DNA of 37,577 nucleotides from Prochlorococcus sp. AG-402-B05 (GCA_003279635.1 QCHK01000015.1:1-37577); one strand, 5' to 3'; positions 15,421 to 24,195 are shown, numbered from the stretch's first letter. The notes: generated from the letters alone by a model not told the origin. Numbers and translations: made by a program.

Positions 15421-16140
15421 ATGACAATTCGAGATTGGGATGGAGTAGCTCTAATTATTGGTGCTGGCGATATTGGTAAATGTATGTCAGATTATTTGAC
15501 AACTATATCACCAAAATTGGATGTTTTTGTATGTGGGCGAAATCTAAAAAGTCAAAATGCGTTTTATTTAGACTTAGAGAATGATCATTCATTTATATCT
15601 TTTGAAAACCAAATCTCACTATTAAATAAGCCGCTTCGTCTAGTCATAAATACCAGTGGTTTTCTTCACTCAACTCATTTAAAACCTGAAAAGAGACTTT
15701 CACATATCAATCGCTCTAATATTATCAAGAATTTTTCTATTAATTCTATTGCCCCAATTATGATTGCTAAATGTATAGAAAAATTTATCAGACCAGAATT
15801 TCCATTCTCCTATGCAAGTTTAAGTGCCAGGGTTGGAAGTATTGGTGATAATAGGCTTGGTGGTTGGTATTCATATAGGGCTTCTAAGGCTGCTCAGAAT
15901 CAATTTTTAAAAACTCTCAGTATTGAATGGCGTCGAAAATTCCCTTTATCAATTGTATCTATATTGCATCCAGGGACTTGTGATACGAAATTATCAAAAC
16001 CATTTCAATCTGCTGTTCCTAAAGATAAACTTTTTACTCCTGCTCAATCAACGGAATACTTAATTAATATTATCTCATCGCAAAGACCATCTGATTCAGG
16101 TAAGTTTTTAGCATGGGATAGCAGTGTTATTGCTTGGTAA
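15421..16140 (+). CDS. Short-chain dehydrogenase/reductase (SDR)
   Basis: The 239-residue protein has the nucleotide-binding glycines GAGDIG near residues 14-19, NTSGFLHS as the NNAG-like strand, a Ser in SYASLSARVGS, and the catalytic Tyr152-x3-Lys156 (YRASK). HPGTCDT follows at the usual place. It belongs to the CsgA-like subset of SDRs by its look. The substrate is unknown. Length and motifs are complete. Confidence 0.88.
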   Translation: MTIRDWDGVALIIGAGDIGKCMSDYLTTISPKLDVFVCGRNLKSQNAFYLDLENDHSFISFENQISLLNKPLRLVINTSGFLHSTHLKPEKRLSHINRSNIIKNFSINSIAPIMIAKCIEKFIRPEFPFSYASLSARVGSIGDNRLGGWYSYRASKAAQNQFLKTLSIEWRRKFPLSIVSILHPGTCDTKLSKPFQSAVPKDKLFTPAQSTEYLINIISSQRPSDSGKFLAWDSSVIAW

Positions 16141-16243
16141 CTTTTAGATTTCATTAATTTAAAATCTTTCTATTTAAACATGTAGATAATTTTTCTATTA
16201 TTTATTTATTAGTTGTACTATATTAAAAGTAATATATTTTCCC

Positions 16244-16936
16244 TTGAAAAAACATATTATCGCAATTGGTGGTGGTGGATTTGGGAGAAAGAATTCAACT
16301 CAGTTGATCGAAGAATATTTACTTAGTATTTCAGCTAAGAATAAACCAAAAATTTGCTTCTTACCAACAGCAACTGGTGATAATGATAGCTATATAGTGC
16401 GTTTTTATTCGATTTTTACTCCCCTTAAGTGCATTCCTAGTCACATTGAATTTTTTAATAGAACTATCGATATAGAAAATCATATTATGGATCAAGATAT
16501 TGTATTTGTTGGTGGTGGAAATACAAAGAGCATGCTAGCGATTTGGAATGATTGGGGGATGAGTCAATTACTTAAAGAGGCATATAATAAAGGAGTAATC
16601 ATGAGTGGTGTAAGTGCAGGAGCAATTTGTTGGTTTACTAGTGGTATTACCGACTCTTGGGATAACGAATTAAGGATAATACCTTGTTTGAATTTTATTA
16701 GTGGGACTTGCTGCCCTCATTATGATGAGGAACCTGCACGTATTCCTTATGTAAAAAAAATACTACTTGAAGAAAAATTAACTAATTGCATTTCTATTGA
16801 AGGCGGTTCCGCGATGCACTTTATTGACGGTAAACCATTTATAAATGTAAGTTTCAAAAATAATAAAAATACTTATAATGTATTTTTAGATAACAAGGAT
16901 ATAGTTGAGATTCCCTACGAAAAAATTCAATTATAG
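16244..16936 (+). CDS. Peptidase E-like protein (family S51)
   Basis: The 230-residue protein has IGGGGFGRKN near the start, DIVFVGGGNTKSML at about residues 85-98 and the nucleophile elbow GVSAGAICWF with Ser124, all typical of Asp-dipeptidase PepE. CPHYDEEP supplies the candidate His region. Family members cleave N-terminal Asp dipeptides in the cytoplasm; that specificity is inferred. The start is TTG, giving a normal length. It follows the SDR gene by about 100 bp. Confidence 0.87.
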   Translation: MKKHIIAIGGGGFGRKNSTQLIEEYLLSISAKNKPKICFLPTATGDNDSYIVRFYSIFTPLKCIPSHIEFFNRTIDIENHIMDQDIVFVGGGNTKSMLAIWNDWGMSQLLKEAYNKGVIMSGVSAGAICWFTSGITDSWDNELRIIPCLNFISGTCCPHYDEEPARIPYVKKILLEEKLTNCISIEGGSAMHFIDGKPFINVSFKNNKNTYNVFLDNKDIVEIPYEKIQL

Positions 16937-17049
16937 ATAATTATTATTCATTTACATTTGTTTATCTTTTAATAAATTCGTTTAATATAATAATACTTAT
17001 ATTTATTTATTAGTACTTAATGTATCTTTTTTTATTATCTTTTTCAGAG

Positions 17050-17226
17050 ATGGGTCTTAACTTACCACTTGTAATTATATTAGTTTTATTTGGTGGTTTT
17101 TTTCTTGTAAGCTTTTTTATTACTAGTCCTAACATGGATACAAAAGGTTTATTAAGAGTTCTATATTCAAAACCAGTTAGGAAGGCAGATGGATCGGTTG
17201 AATATCCCGAAAGTAGCAAGAACTAA
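17050..17226 (+). CDS. Small single-pass membrane protein
   Basis: From the ATG at 17050 the 58-residue product begins MGLNLPLVIILVLFGG, has one helix to about residue 25, then a basic tail (LRVLYSKPVRKADGSVEYPE). An ATG at 17020 would add ten hydrophobic residues. Family unknown. Confidence 0.5.
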   Translation: MGLNLPLVIILVLFGGFFLVSFFITSPNMDTKGLLRVLYSKPVRKADGSVEYPESSKN

Positions 17227-17416
17227 ATTTTCTACATATAAGTATTTTTTATGAATGTCAAGTTGTTTTTATTTATATTAAAGGCAAATAAATTGACTTT
17301 AATTAGACATCATGAGACTTTTATAAACTATTTTTTGTGAAAGTTACAAATTCCTATAGCCTCATAGGACTCTTGCAGAGTAACGTCGTATATGATCCGT
17401 AATTATGTTCTAAAAA

Positions 17417-18634
17417 TTGAAAAAAAGTTTGTTTACTAGATTCGAGAGGGTCAATACCGAAACTAATAATAGGACTTTTCTTCCTTCTGGTCTTAATGGG
17501 AAAGCATTAGATATTTCACTAGATGATATTCCCTCTAGAAAAGAAGTTAGAGATGCGATACCCAAGCATTGTTTTACTCGCCAAACTAATAGATCTCTTT
17601 TTTATCTCTCTAGGACAGTAGTTATTCAGATCTTTGTTGTTTTGATAGGTCTCTCTATACCTCTTACCAAGGGGATGATTCCCATTTGGATTTTATATGC
17701 AATTCTCTCTGGGACAACCTCAATGGGGCTATGGGTTTTAGCTCATGAATGTGGACATGGAGCATTTTCTGATAATCGTAAACTTGAGACACTTGTCGGA
17801 TATTGTCTTCATTCTTTTTTATTAGTTCCATACTTTTCGTGGCAAAGATCACATGCTGTTCACCATGCTTTTACCAATCACATAACCGATGGAGAGACAC
17901 ATGTTCCTGTTGTGATCTCAGGAGATGGTAAATCCGAAAAAAAAGGTGGAGAGAATGAAATGGAGTCTTCGTTGTTTTTTGGCAAAATTCTATATGGATT
18001 TAATCAACTATTTCTTCACTTGATTCTTGGTTGGCCAGCTTACTTACTACTTGGCAAAACTGGCGGACCTCGATATGGGACCAGTAATCATTTCTGGCCA
18101 ACAGCTCCCTTCTCGAAAAAACTTTGGCCATCCATATGGGCTAAAAAGGTATGGATCTCCGACTGGGGAATTGGTTTTATGCTCCTTTTTTTGATCCTTT
18201 GGTCTATAAATTTTGGACTTAATTCTATGATTAGTCTATATTTAGGTCCTCTTATTGTTGTTAATATCTGGCTAGTTATTTACACATGGCTCCACCATAC
18301 AGATACTGATGTTCCCCATCTTGGTGCTAACCAATTCTCCTTTATGAGAGGAGCCTTCTTATCTATAGATAGACCCTATGGAAGGATATTTGATTTTCTT
18401 CATCATTCAATAGGTTCTACTCACGCCATTCATCATATTGAACCAACAGTTCCTCACTATCATGCAAGACTTGCAACGAGAATATTGAAAAATAAATTTC
18501 CTAAAGTATACTTATACAATCCCACCCCAATTCACAAGTCTCTTTGGCACATTGCCACTAATTGTGTTGCAGTAAAAAAGGATTATGCTATCGATAGATA
18601 TGTTTGGAAACAACCCGACCATTCACAGTCTTGA
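17417..18634 (+). CDS. desA: DesA-type acyl-lipid fatty acid desaturase
   Basis: The 405-residue membrane protein has the three His boxes of Delta-12 (omega-6) desaturases: HECGH at 110-114, HAVHH at 146-150 and HAIHH at 336-340, with hydrophobic spans between. It inserts a cis double bond into membrane-lipid acyl chains using reduced ferredoxin and a di-iron centre. TYDP-like loop features include TWLHHTDTDVPH. The start is TTG. Family assignment is firm; Delta-12 regiospecificity and the symbol are inferred. Length fits. The gene stands alone, with 190 bp of upstream DNA. Confidence 0.88.
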   Translation: MKKSLFTRFERVNTETNNRTFLPSGLNGKALDISLDDIPSRKEVRDAIPKHCFTRQTNRSLFYLSRTVVIQIFVVLIGLSIPLTKGMIPIWILYAILSGTTSMGLWVLAHECGHGAFSDNRKLETLVGYCLHSFLLVPYFSWQRSHAVHHAFTNHITDGETHVPVVISGDGKSEKKGGENEMESSLFFGKILYGFNQLFLHLILGWPAYLLLGKTGGPRYGTSNHFWPTAPFSKKLWPSIWAKKVWISDWGIGFMLLFLILWSINFGLNSMISLYLGPLIVVNIWLVIYTWLHHTDTDVPHLGANQFSFMRGAFLSIDRPYGRIFDFLHHSIGSTHAIHHIEPTVPHYHARLATRILKNKFPKVYLYNPTPIHKSLWHIATNCVAVKKDYAIDRYVWKQPDHSQS

Positions 18635-18745
18635 TTTTCACAGTGATATCTTTAATATTATCTTCAAAAAATTATATTAATTTCTCTAAATTCACTAGAT
18701 AAAATATTTATATAATTTATTTTTTAAAAAATAAAATAAAATAAA

Positions 18746-18928
18746 ATGTCAAAAAAAGATTATGAAAGGTTTTTATATAAAATTGATCAATTAAATCAAT
18801 TAGTTAAATTAATTAATAGTTCGCCTGAAAAGTATAACTTAATTACTAGTTGTCAAACACATGAAGATGTCGTTGAACTTGCAAAGCTATGGGGATATGA
18901 AATTGGAAAGAGATGGGGTGAATACTAG
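18746..18928 (+). CDS. Nif11-like small protein
   Basis: The 60-residue protein ends with THEDVVELAKLWGYEIGKRW, which is the Nif11 signature A/D-x-VVxLAxxxGYEI. The N-terminus is helical and charged (MSKKDYERFLYKIDQLNQLV). No leader-cleavage or core-peptide segment follows, so this appears to be an orphan Nif11 domain. It is a second copy in the window after 13240. Confidence 0.68.
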   Translation: MSKKDYERFLYKIDQLNQLVKLINSSPEKYNLITSCQTHEDVVELAKLWGYEIGKRWGEY

Positions 18929-18951
18929 GCCTCTAATGGAAAGAAGATAGC

Positions 18952-19203
18952 CTATTGTCCTCCTCCATTGCAGCTCCAAACCTTTGAGGGCATTCCTTGT
19001 GTATTTTTTCCGTCGATACGAAATGTTTTTGTTATGCATTCATTTTGTGAGTCAGCCCATGTTGAAATCGGCTCCAAGTCAGCTGATAACTCCTTAACCG
19101 ACTTAGATACGGATATAATTGCAGTTGACGAAAATACTAGAGATAAAGTACTTAAGCCTGCACAAATTAGGTATTTGTTATTGTCAAAGAATTCCTTTTG
19201 CAT
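18952..19203 (-). CDS. Membrane-anchored protein with two-Cys C-terminal domain
   Basis: From ATG at 19203 (a TTG three codons upstream is less likely) the 83-residue product starts MQKEFFDNNKYLICAG, has one helix at about residues 11-31, and a C-terminal domain with TWADSQNECITKTFRIDGKN and ending VWSCNGGGQ. The two cysteines outside the helix could pair. I do not recognise a named family. It is convergent with the Nif11-like gene. Confidence 0.6.
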   Translation of the reverse strand: MQKEFFDNNKYLICAGLSTLSLVFSSTAIISVSKSVKELSADLEPISTWADSQNECITKTFRIDGKNTQGMPSKVWSCNGGGQ

Positions 19204-19352
19204 CTCTAGCAATGATTATTTATTGCCAACATTACTTATGTTTTAGAGATTGATCTGATTAAGTTATCCTTTGATAATATTAGCTATGTTAATGAATCTT
19301 GGTTTTCTGTTATTAAAATGATTAGTAGTCACGATTTTATGTATTTAAGAAT

Positions 19353-19511
19353 TTAATTCTTTTTTTCAAAAAAGTCTAAGATCTTTTTTAATCTATCTGT
19401 GTTTTCAAAGTTAGGACTTGCTGTAAGGAAAATAACTAAAAGTATCATTAGTACCCCAACACTAGTTACGCCTAATAGTAGTTGCTGGAATGGATCTAAG
19501 GATTCAAGCAT
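19353..19511 (-). CDS. Small single-pass membrane protein, 52 aa
   Basis: This short ATG frame encodes MLESLDPFQQLLLGVTSVGV followed by a hydrophobic span and a charged tail (DRLKKILDFFEKKN). The layout of polar start, helix and basic end is coherent. Not recognised by family. It runs in the same direction as the next gene at 19613. Confidence 0.6.
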   Translation of the reverse strand: MLESLDPFQQLLLGVTSVGVLMILLVIFLTASPNFENTDRLKKILDFFEKKN

Positions 19512-19612
19512 TTCTAAGTCCTTTAAACCATGTAAATTTTGTATTAATTTTAATTGACCAAAAGCCTTTATAACGCAATGAAAACTTTATGTTTTAGTTC
19601 TTAGATAATTAT

Positions 19613-19780
19613 TTACTTCTCATTAGTTTCTTTTGGCCATCTTGCCTTCAGATTAAGTGGGTTTTTGAGATTAAATTCTACGGGTCTCCCTTGTGCTATC
19701 GATATCAATGCTTTAAAAGCCCACCCACCAAGAATTAATAGCATTGAGATTAAAAATATATAACTTATGTTCGTTAACAT
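19613..19780 (-). CDS. Small single-pass membrane protein, 55 aa
   Basis: This ATG frame encodes MLTNISYIFLISMLLILGGW followed by a short amphipathic segment and the tail EFNLKNPLNLKARWPKETNE. One membrane helix at about residues 5-25 is clear. It precedes the 19353-19511 gene on the same strand by about 100 bp, so they may be co-transcribed. Confidence 0.62.
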   Translation of the reverse strand: MLTNISYIFLISMLLILGGWAFKALISIAQGRPVEFNLKNPLNLKARWPKETNEK

Positions 19781-20106
19781 TAATCTTAAAATTATTTAAC
19801 TATATATTAAGCTCTTATTTGATATTTTTTTCAATTGTAAATGTAAATAATTAAATCTGTTCTTTTTTTATAATAAATTTTAATTGGTTTTGATTTTGAT
19901 AATTTACTTGAATTTTCTATTCCTTTAGATCCTCTCGAAAAAGTGGCAGTCGCGAAATAGAGGAAATCTTTTAGTCATAAATACTTAATATACGCATTTA
20001 TTTAATCCCTAATTGTGTTTGTTCAAGCATCTTGATTTTTTTTTTTTAACTTTTATTGCTTTTTGTCTGATTTGGTATGAATATAAAAATGTAATAATTT
20101 ATCTTA
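19781..20106. other. Intergenic region, about 326 bp
   Basis: No gene is supported. An inverted repeat CCTCT...AGAGG (19931-19935 and 19959-19963) encloses a locally GC-richer segment in AT-rich DNA; it could be part of a small transcript. A Phe-rich plus-strand frame from 20013 overlaps the next gene and is judged spurious. Confidence 0.4.
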
Positions 20107-20313
20107 ATGAACAACAGTACATATTTATATTCCTTTTTTCTATTATTTGGTTTTGGTTCTCTTTTTTACTTATTTCAAAATTTCAGATCCGGCAAAAATG
20201 AAATTAACAATAAAATCCTTTTAAAAAATTTATTAGAAGGTTTAGATATGGAAGTGCCTGATGAACTGAAAACTTTAGATAATTCATCTACTGATACTCA
20301 TAAATTATCTTAG
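20107..20313 (+). CDS. Membrane-anchored small protein, 68 aa
   Basis: The product starts MNNSTYLYSFFLLFGFGSLF with one hydrophobic segment, then a soluble part with LLKNLLEGLDMEVPDELKTL and a polar end. It is preferred over an overlapping Phe/Trp-rich frame because of its balanced soluble tail. It precedes the C-x8-C family gene by 21 bp, suggesting one transcript. Confidence 0.55.
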   Translation: MNNSTYLYSFFLLFGFGSLFYLFQNFRSGKNEINNKILLKNLLEGLDMEVPDELKTLDNSSTDTHKLS

Positions 20314-20334
20314 CTTGTACTTGGAAGTAATCTA

Positions 20335-20505
20335 ATGTCCCAATTTAACTTTGACGATACAGAAACGTCAGGTATTTGGTGGTCAACTTATGTATCTATT
20401 AGAGATTTATGTGTAGAGCTTAAGGATGATACAAGTTGTTGTGATACTGAGATTGTTGAATTGCTTAGATCAATTGCAAAATCAATTGAGGTAAATGGTT
20501 TATAA
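20335..20505 (+). CDS. Small C-x8-C family protein, member 3
   Basis: This 56-residue product starts MSQFNFDDTETSGIWWSTYV and contains DLCVELKDDTSCCDTEIVEL, with C-x2-L-K-x2-T-x-C as in the genes at 3043 and 14174. It is helical and soluble. It follows the 20107 gene closely. Function is unknown. Confidence 0.65.
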   Translation: MSQFNFDDTETSGIWWSTYVSIRDLCVELKDDTSCCDTEIVELLRSIAKSIEVNGL

Positions 20506-20535
20506 ACTTTTATTTATTGAATTATATATCCTTTA

Positions 20536-21579
20536 TTATTTATCCCATTGAAGTTTCCATTGAGATGATTTCCACTGCCTTGCCCATGAATTTTGTTTCT
20601 TATTTTGTTTTTCAAGTTTTGTATTTAGCCAGTCTTTAAGTGATGTAGGAGCAATATTTAACTCTTTCTGAATCGATTGAAGATTATTCATATCAGCTCC
20701 ATATCCTGATCTTTCAATCCAATCTGCCATAACGCCAATGTCGTATTCCAATAACTTAATTGCTAATCTAGGTATCATCAAATATTTTGTTTTTAGTCCG
20801 TCTGAAGAAACTATTCTTTGAAGTGTCATAGCCATTTCCAGTCCTGTTAGTTCCTCGCCGGCAATATTGATAGATTGATTTTTATATTTCTCTGATTTCG
20901 ATAAAACACCTCTAACCCATTTACCTATATCTTCTACTGCGATTGTTTGCCATTTAAAATTCTTGCCAACTATTCCTGGAAAAATTTTCTTTGAAATTGT
21001 ATAGCCAGGTAATTTGTTTTCAAAGTTTTCAAAGTAGCTAACCGGTCTTAATACAGTAGTAATTTTTTTAAGACCTGATTTTTCTATATATTCTTCAATA
21101 TCCCATTTACTCGTAAAATGTCCTGGAGCCGGATCATTTTTTAGTGGGTCTTTTGCTTTACTAATTGAGCTAAATATAAAGTGATTTAGACGTCCTTTTT
21201 CGTAGGCAGTTTTGACTTGATTTATTAAGTTATAACCTTGTTCCATTTCATAAGATCTGACTATACTTCCTCTAAATAATTTCCATCCTTTTGTAGGTGT
21301 TGTATTTCCAAAAATCACATCAACTCCTTCAAAAGCTTTTTTAAGGCTTTCAGGATCCATTAAATCTCCCTTGACTAGTTCAACGTTGTTTAGGCTTCTT
21401 AGCTCTAGAGCCTTTGTACTCTTTATATTTCTTGTGATAGCAAGTATTTTGTATTTATCTGTTTGGCTTAATTCTTTAACGACACCCATACCTTGCCTGC
21501 CTGTGGCCATAGTTACTGCTACAACAAGCTTTTCATTTACATCTGACTCCAAAATTTCTACTTGCTTAAGCACTATCAA
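20536..21579 (-). CDS. NmrA-like NAD(P)-binding protein (atypical SDR)
   Basis: The 347-residue protein has the Rossmann motif ATGRQGMG at residues 25-32, then VKGDLMDPESLKKAF, HFIFSSISKAKDP and TTVLRPVSYFENF, all typical of the NmrA family. The usual YxxxK catalytic pair is not evident, which suits a redox-sensing or binding role rather than catalysis. A polar Trp-rich tail ends the protein. Partners are unknown. Confidence 0.85.
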   Translation of the reverse strand: MIVLKQVEILESDVNEKLVVAVTMATGRQGMGVVKELSQTDKYKILAITRNIKSTKALELRSLNNVELVKGDLMDPESLKKAFEGVDVIFGNTTPTKGWKLFRGSIVRSYEMEQGYNLINQVKTAYEKGRLNHFIFSSISKAKDPLKNDPAPGHFTSKWDIEEYIEKSGLKKITTVLRPVSYFENFENKLPGYTISKKIFPGIVGKNFKWQTIAVEDIGKWVRGVLSKSEKYKNQSINIAGEELTGLEMAMTLQRIVSSDGLKTKYLMIPRLAIKLLEYDIGVMADWIERSGYGADMNNLQSIQKELNIAPTSLKDWLNTKLEKQNKKQNSWARQWKSSQWKLQWDK

Positions 21580-21794
21580 ATAACTACATAACGATAATTT
21601 AAATCATAAGTGAATTTATGTAAAGTTGTTGTGCTTTTATTTCTAAAAATGTTAGTCATCTAGGACTTGGTCAGTTTTTATATATCTTTGATGTCGAATT
21701 TTTAGAACCTGGTCTTTTCGTAAAGGAATGTTTTATTTGCTTTTACAGTTGCAAGATATTGGCTATGTATTAATTAGCACTAAGTTTGATCCTT

Positions 21795-21995
21795 ATGGCA
21801 AATGAAGTTCTTGCAGAAATTGATCGCCGAAACATTATCTTTGATGTCGTCGACGGCATTCCTCCATCAGGAGATGAAACCGAAGAAATTAGATCCTTCC
21901 GTTCCAAAATAGAATCTGATAATTTGATGCTTGAATATTCAGCCGAAGAGTTAGGTTTTAATAATGTCTTGTTTGAGTACCTTAGTCAGGGATAA
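21795..21995 (+). CDS. Acidic hypothetical protein, 66 aa
   Basis: From the ATG at 21795 the product begins MANEVLAEIDRRNIIFDVVD and continues acidic with PPSGDETEEIRSFRSKIE, ending LFEYLSQG. A TTG at 21786 would add three residues. It is soluble. No family is recognised. Confidence 0.55.
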   Translation: MANEVLAEIDRRNIIFDVVDGIPPSGDETEEIRSFRSKIESDNLMLEYSAEELGFNNVLFEYLSQG

Positions 21996-22016
21996 CCATT
22001 TATCTAAATTAGTAGT

Positions 22017-22418
22017 TTAATCCAGACCTTGGAATAATTCTTTGTGTACAGCAAATGTATGGTATAAGGATGTTCCATTTTCTGGTGATAATCGCTCTCC
22101 GTCTTTATTCCAGGCCAGTGTACACACTAGGTCTCCGTCCCATTTAACCTTATGCTCATTAATTTCTTTTGACCAGTCTCTGACACTACTAAAGTGCTCG
22201 GGCATATTCTTACCTATCTTTCTGCAAATTTCACATAGCACTGATAATATTGGCGGCTTTGAATCTAATTTTAGATCTTTCGTAAGTGACGGTTGAGTAA
22301 ATACGCCAACATATCTAATGTGATCAATAATTTTTTGTTCTTTATTGTTTAACTTAGCTTTTATACAGGCTTTTTCAAATTCATCAACGGGTGTTATTGG
22401 ACGTAGTTTAGAAATCAC
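22017..22418 (-). CDS. Hypothetical protein, 133 aa
   Basis: The GTG-started protein begins MISKLRPITPVDEFEKACIK, contains ICRKIGKNMPEHFSSVRDWS and WDGDLVCTLAWNKDG, and is soluble with four cysteines. The N-terminal half looks helical and the C-terminal half beta-rich. I do not recognise the family. Confidence 0.6.
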   Translation of the reverse strand: MISKLRPITPVDEFEKACIKAKLNNKEQKIIDHIRYVGVFTQPSLTKDLKLDSKPPILSVLCEICRKIGKNMPEHFSSVRDWSKEINEHKVKWDGDLVCTLAWNKDGERLSPENGTSLYHTFAVHKELFQGLD

Positions 22419-22732
22419 TTGTACACTTTTAAATTGCTTTTATTTTCTTATATTAACAAATTTACTTCTTTTTTTATATTTTGATTGAAGTTGATTGGAC
22501 ATTAAATTATATTTTTCATCTTTTATATTTTTTATTTTTAACTCAATCAATCTGTTCGATAAACAGCAGAGTGGCTATCTTTCATGAATTTGAGTTTCAC
22601 TTAGATTTCTTCATGATTCTCTTTATAAACCCAGTCATAGCTTACTTAAGCTAGATTTAAATGTTACAAATTAAAATATCAATGGTCATATTCCCTAATG
22701 GCTGGTATTTATATTGGGTCTTACTAAAGAAC
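22419..22732. other. Intergenic region, about 314 bp
   Basis: AT-rich DNA between divergent genes. I see no gene or structured element here; promoters for both flanking genes are expected. Confidence 0.35.
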
Positions 22733-22885
22733 ATGCTTCCTTTAACTTTCGCTGGACTACTAAGTACACCAGCTCCTACTGCTCCAATCGTAGGTATCGC
22801 GTTTATGGCTCTATTTGGAATTATGGCTGTCGTAGTTGGTCCTAATTACGATGGTTTCAATGATCCAAATACATCTAATAAATAG
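22733..22885 (+). CDS. STPAPTA small membrane protein, copy 1
   Basis: The 50-residue product MLPLTFAGLLSTPAPTAPIV continues with a hydrophobic span and ends GPNYDGFNDPNTSNK. It shares FAGL, STPAPTA and GP(N/D)YDG with the gene at 23172. The inner ATG at 22733 is chosen because it aligns with that paralog; an upstream start at 22661 adds an unlikely extension. One transmembrane segment at about residues 18-36. Role unknown. Confidence 0.7.
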   Translation: MLPLTFAGLLSTPAPTAPIVGIAFMALFGIMAVVVGPNYDGFNDPNTSNK

Positions 22886-22886
22886 T

Positions 22887-23018
22887 CTATCTATTTAAAT
22901 TAAGTGGGTTGATATGTTTTCCATGTTTACCCATTTTTTTATGTTTTATAATAATCGTATCTTTAACAAATGATTCCTTCCAGACATATTCTCTAAGTCT
23001 TACATGTATGGTTAACAA
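22887..23018 (-). CDS. Possible basic 43-aa peptide antisense between paralogs
   Basis: This TTG frame encodes a Lys/His-rich peptide starting MLTIHVRLREYVWKES and ending KHGKHINPLNLNR. It lies between the two STPAPTA genes on the opposite strand. Only open frame length and composition support it; it may be chance. Confidence 0.28.
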   Translation of the reverse strand: MLTIHVRLREYVWKESFVKDTIIIKHKKMGKHGKHINPLNLNR

Positions 23019-23171
23019 CTAAATTTGTATAGAATATTTTCTAGCATTTAAACAATAGTTTCTTATGTGTGTATCAAAACGTCTATTTCAGTATTTTTTG
23101 TTCAAAACTAGTTACTAATTAATTTATTGATTCCTTTTTCTGCTATTTATAATTAGCTTTATTTTTCTTTT

Positions 23172-23321
23172 ATGGGTAATTTATTATTTGCTGGTCTTAC
23201 TAGTACTCCGGCCCCAACGGCAGTTTTAGTGGGAGTTGCGTCAATTGCTTTGTTTGCAATTGTAGGTTTAATGGTTGGTCCTGACTACGATGGTATGAAT
23301 GCTCCAGAGGTAAAAAAGTAG
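23172..23321 (+). CDS. STPAPTA small membrane protein, copy 2
   Basis: The 49-residue product begins MGNLLFAGLTSTPAPTAVLV, then a hydrophobic span, and ends GPDYDGMNAPEVKK. It aligns along its whole length with the gene at 22733, so the two are tandem paralogs about 290 bp apart. One membrane helix. Role unknown; a thylakoid location is only a guess. Confidence 0.72.
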   Translation: MGNLLFAGLTSTPAPTAVLVGVASIALFAIVGLMVGPDYDGMNAPEVKK

Positions 23322-23380
23322 GAACAATAAATTTTAATATATAAAAAAACTAACTAAGAGAAATAAATGAATTATTTTTT

Positions 23381-23992
23381 TTAGTTATTTTTTTGTTTTT
23401 GTAAATATAAAACTAATTGGTTGTATGAAAGCATATCTAATGGATTTATTGACAATACCTCAAAGTTCTTCAGATAGTTTTGTACATTCTCATGAAACAA
23501 ACACCATGAAATATTGAATTTATTAATAACTTCTCTACTATCCCTACCTCTTTCTAGTTGATCTCTTTTTAGTCTTCTTTTAAAACAAATATCTTTCTCC
23601 TCTTCACATACAATATTTATAGTCTTATTATAGTTTAAATCTAACCTATGAGCAAATATTCCTTCTAATATTAGTAATTGATTGTCACCTTCATAGTTAA
23701 TGGCTCCCTCTGATTTTGATGATTGTTTTCTTAGGAAGTCATAATTATAAAATGATATTAATCTATCTTTATTATGTAAAGATCTAAGCGTCTTCTTTAT
23801 TTCACTTTTCTTTAAACTAATAGGCCTATCATAAATATCATATTGAAATATTGATAAAAATTTGATGAATATATTATCTTTATAATATGAATCTGTTTTT
23901 ATTACTATTGTATTATTAAATAATTTAGAAATTTCTTTACTTAGATAAGTCTTACCTGAGCCAGATGGTCCTGTGATTATGATAGTTTTCAT
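23381..23992 (-). CDS. Uridine kinase-like P-loop protein
   Basis: The 203-residue protein opens with the Walker A TGPSGSGKT (residues 7-15), then KTDSYYKDN, which matches the D-x-YY segment of uridine/phosphoribulokinase families, YDIYDRPIS and LLILEGIFAHRL as the Walker B/lid region, and RRLKRDQLERGRD. Nucleoside phosphorylation in the cytoplasm is inferred; the substrate is not certain. Length fits the family. Confidence 0.82.
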   Translation of the reverse strand: MKTIIITGPSGSGKTYLSKEISKLFNNTIVIKTDSYYKDNIFIKFLSIFQYDIYDRPISLKKSEIKKTLRSLHNKDRLISFYNYDFLRKQSSKSEGAINYEGDNQLLILEGIFAHRLDLNYNKTINIVCEEEKDICFKRRLKRDQLERGRDSREVINKFNISWCLFHENVQNYLKNFEVLSINPLDMLSYNQLVLYLQKQKNN

Positions 23993-24054
23993 TCTTTATA
24001 ATATAACTTCTTCTTAATTAGGCTAATTATTAATTTATTCTTATTACTATCGTA

Positions 24055-24195
24055 TTAGACTGTTTTATTGTAATTAAGTTCTTCGTTAGTCCAGTTTCTA
24101 TTATTAAATCTGTTTTCAATAAATCTTAGAACTAGTATAATTACAGGAATATGCATAAGTCCACCAATTACTACGGTGATTTGGTTGTAAGGCAT
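24055..24195 (-). CDS. Small single-pass membrane protein, 46 aa
   Basis: This ATG frame encodes MPYNQITVVIGGLMHIPVII followed by a basic/polar tail (RFIENRFNNRNWTNEELN). One helix at about residues 6-26 with a positive inner tail is coherent. Family not recognised. Confidence 0.58.
   Translation of the reverse strand: MPYNQITVVIGGLMHIPVIILVLRFIENRFNNRNWTNEELNYNKTV

Noticed and set aside
18968-19246. 92-codon plus-strand frame opposite the 18952-19203 gene
   Set aside because: It has no recognisable domain; the minus-strand frame has an anchor-plus-domain layout.
20013-20201. Phe/Ile-rich plus-strand frame of 62 codons
   Set aside because: It overlaps the better-supported 20107-20313 gene and lacks polar balance expected for a real protein.
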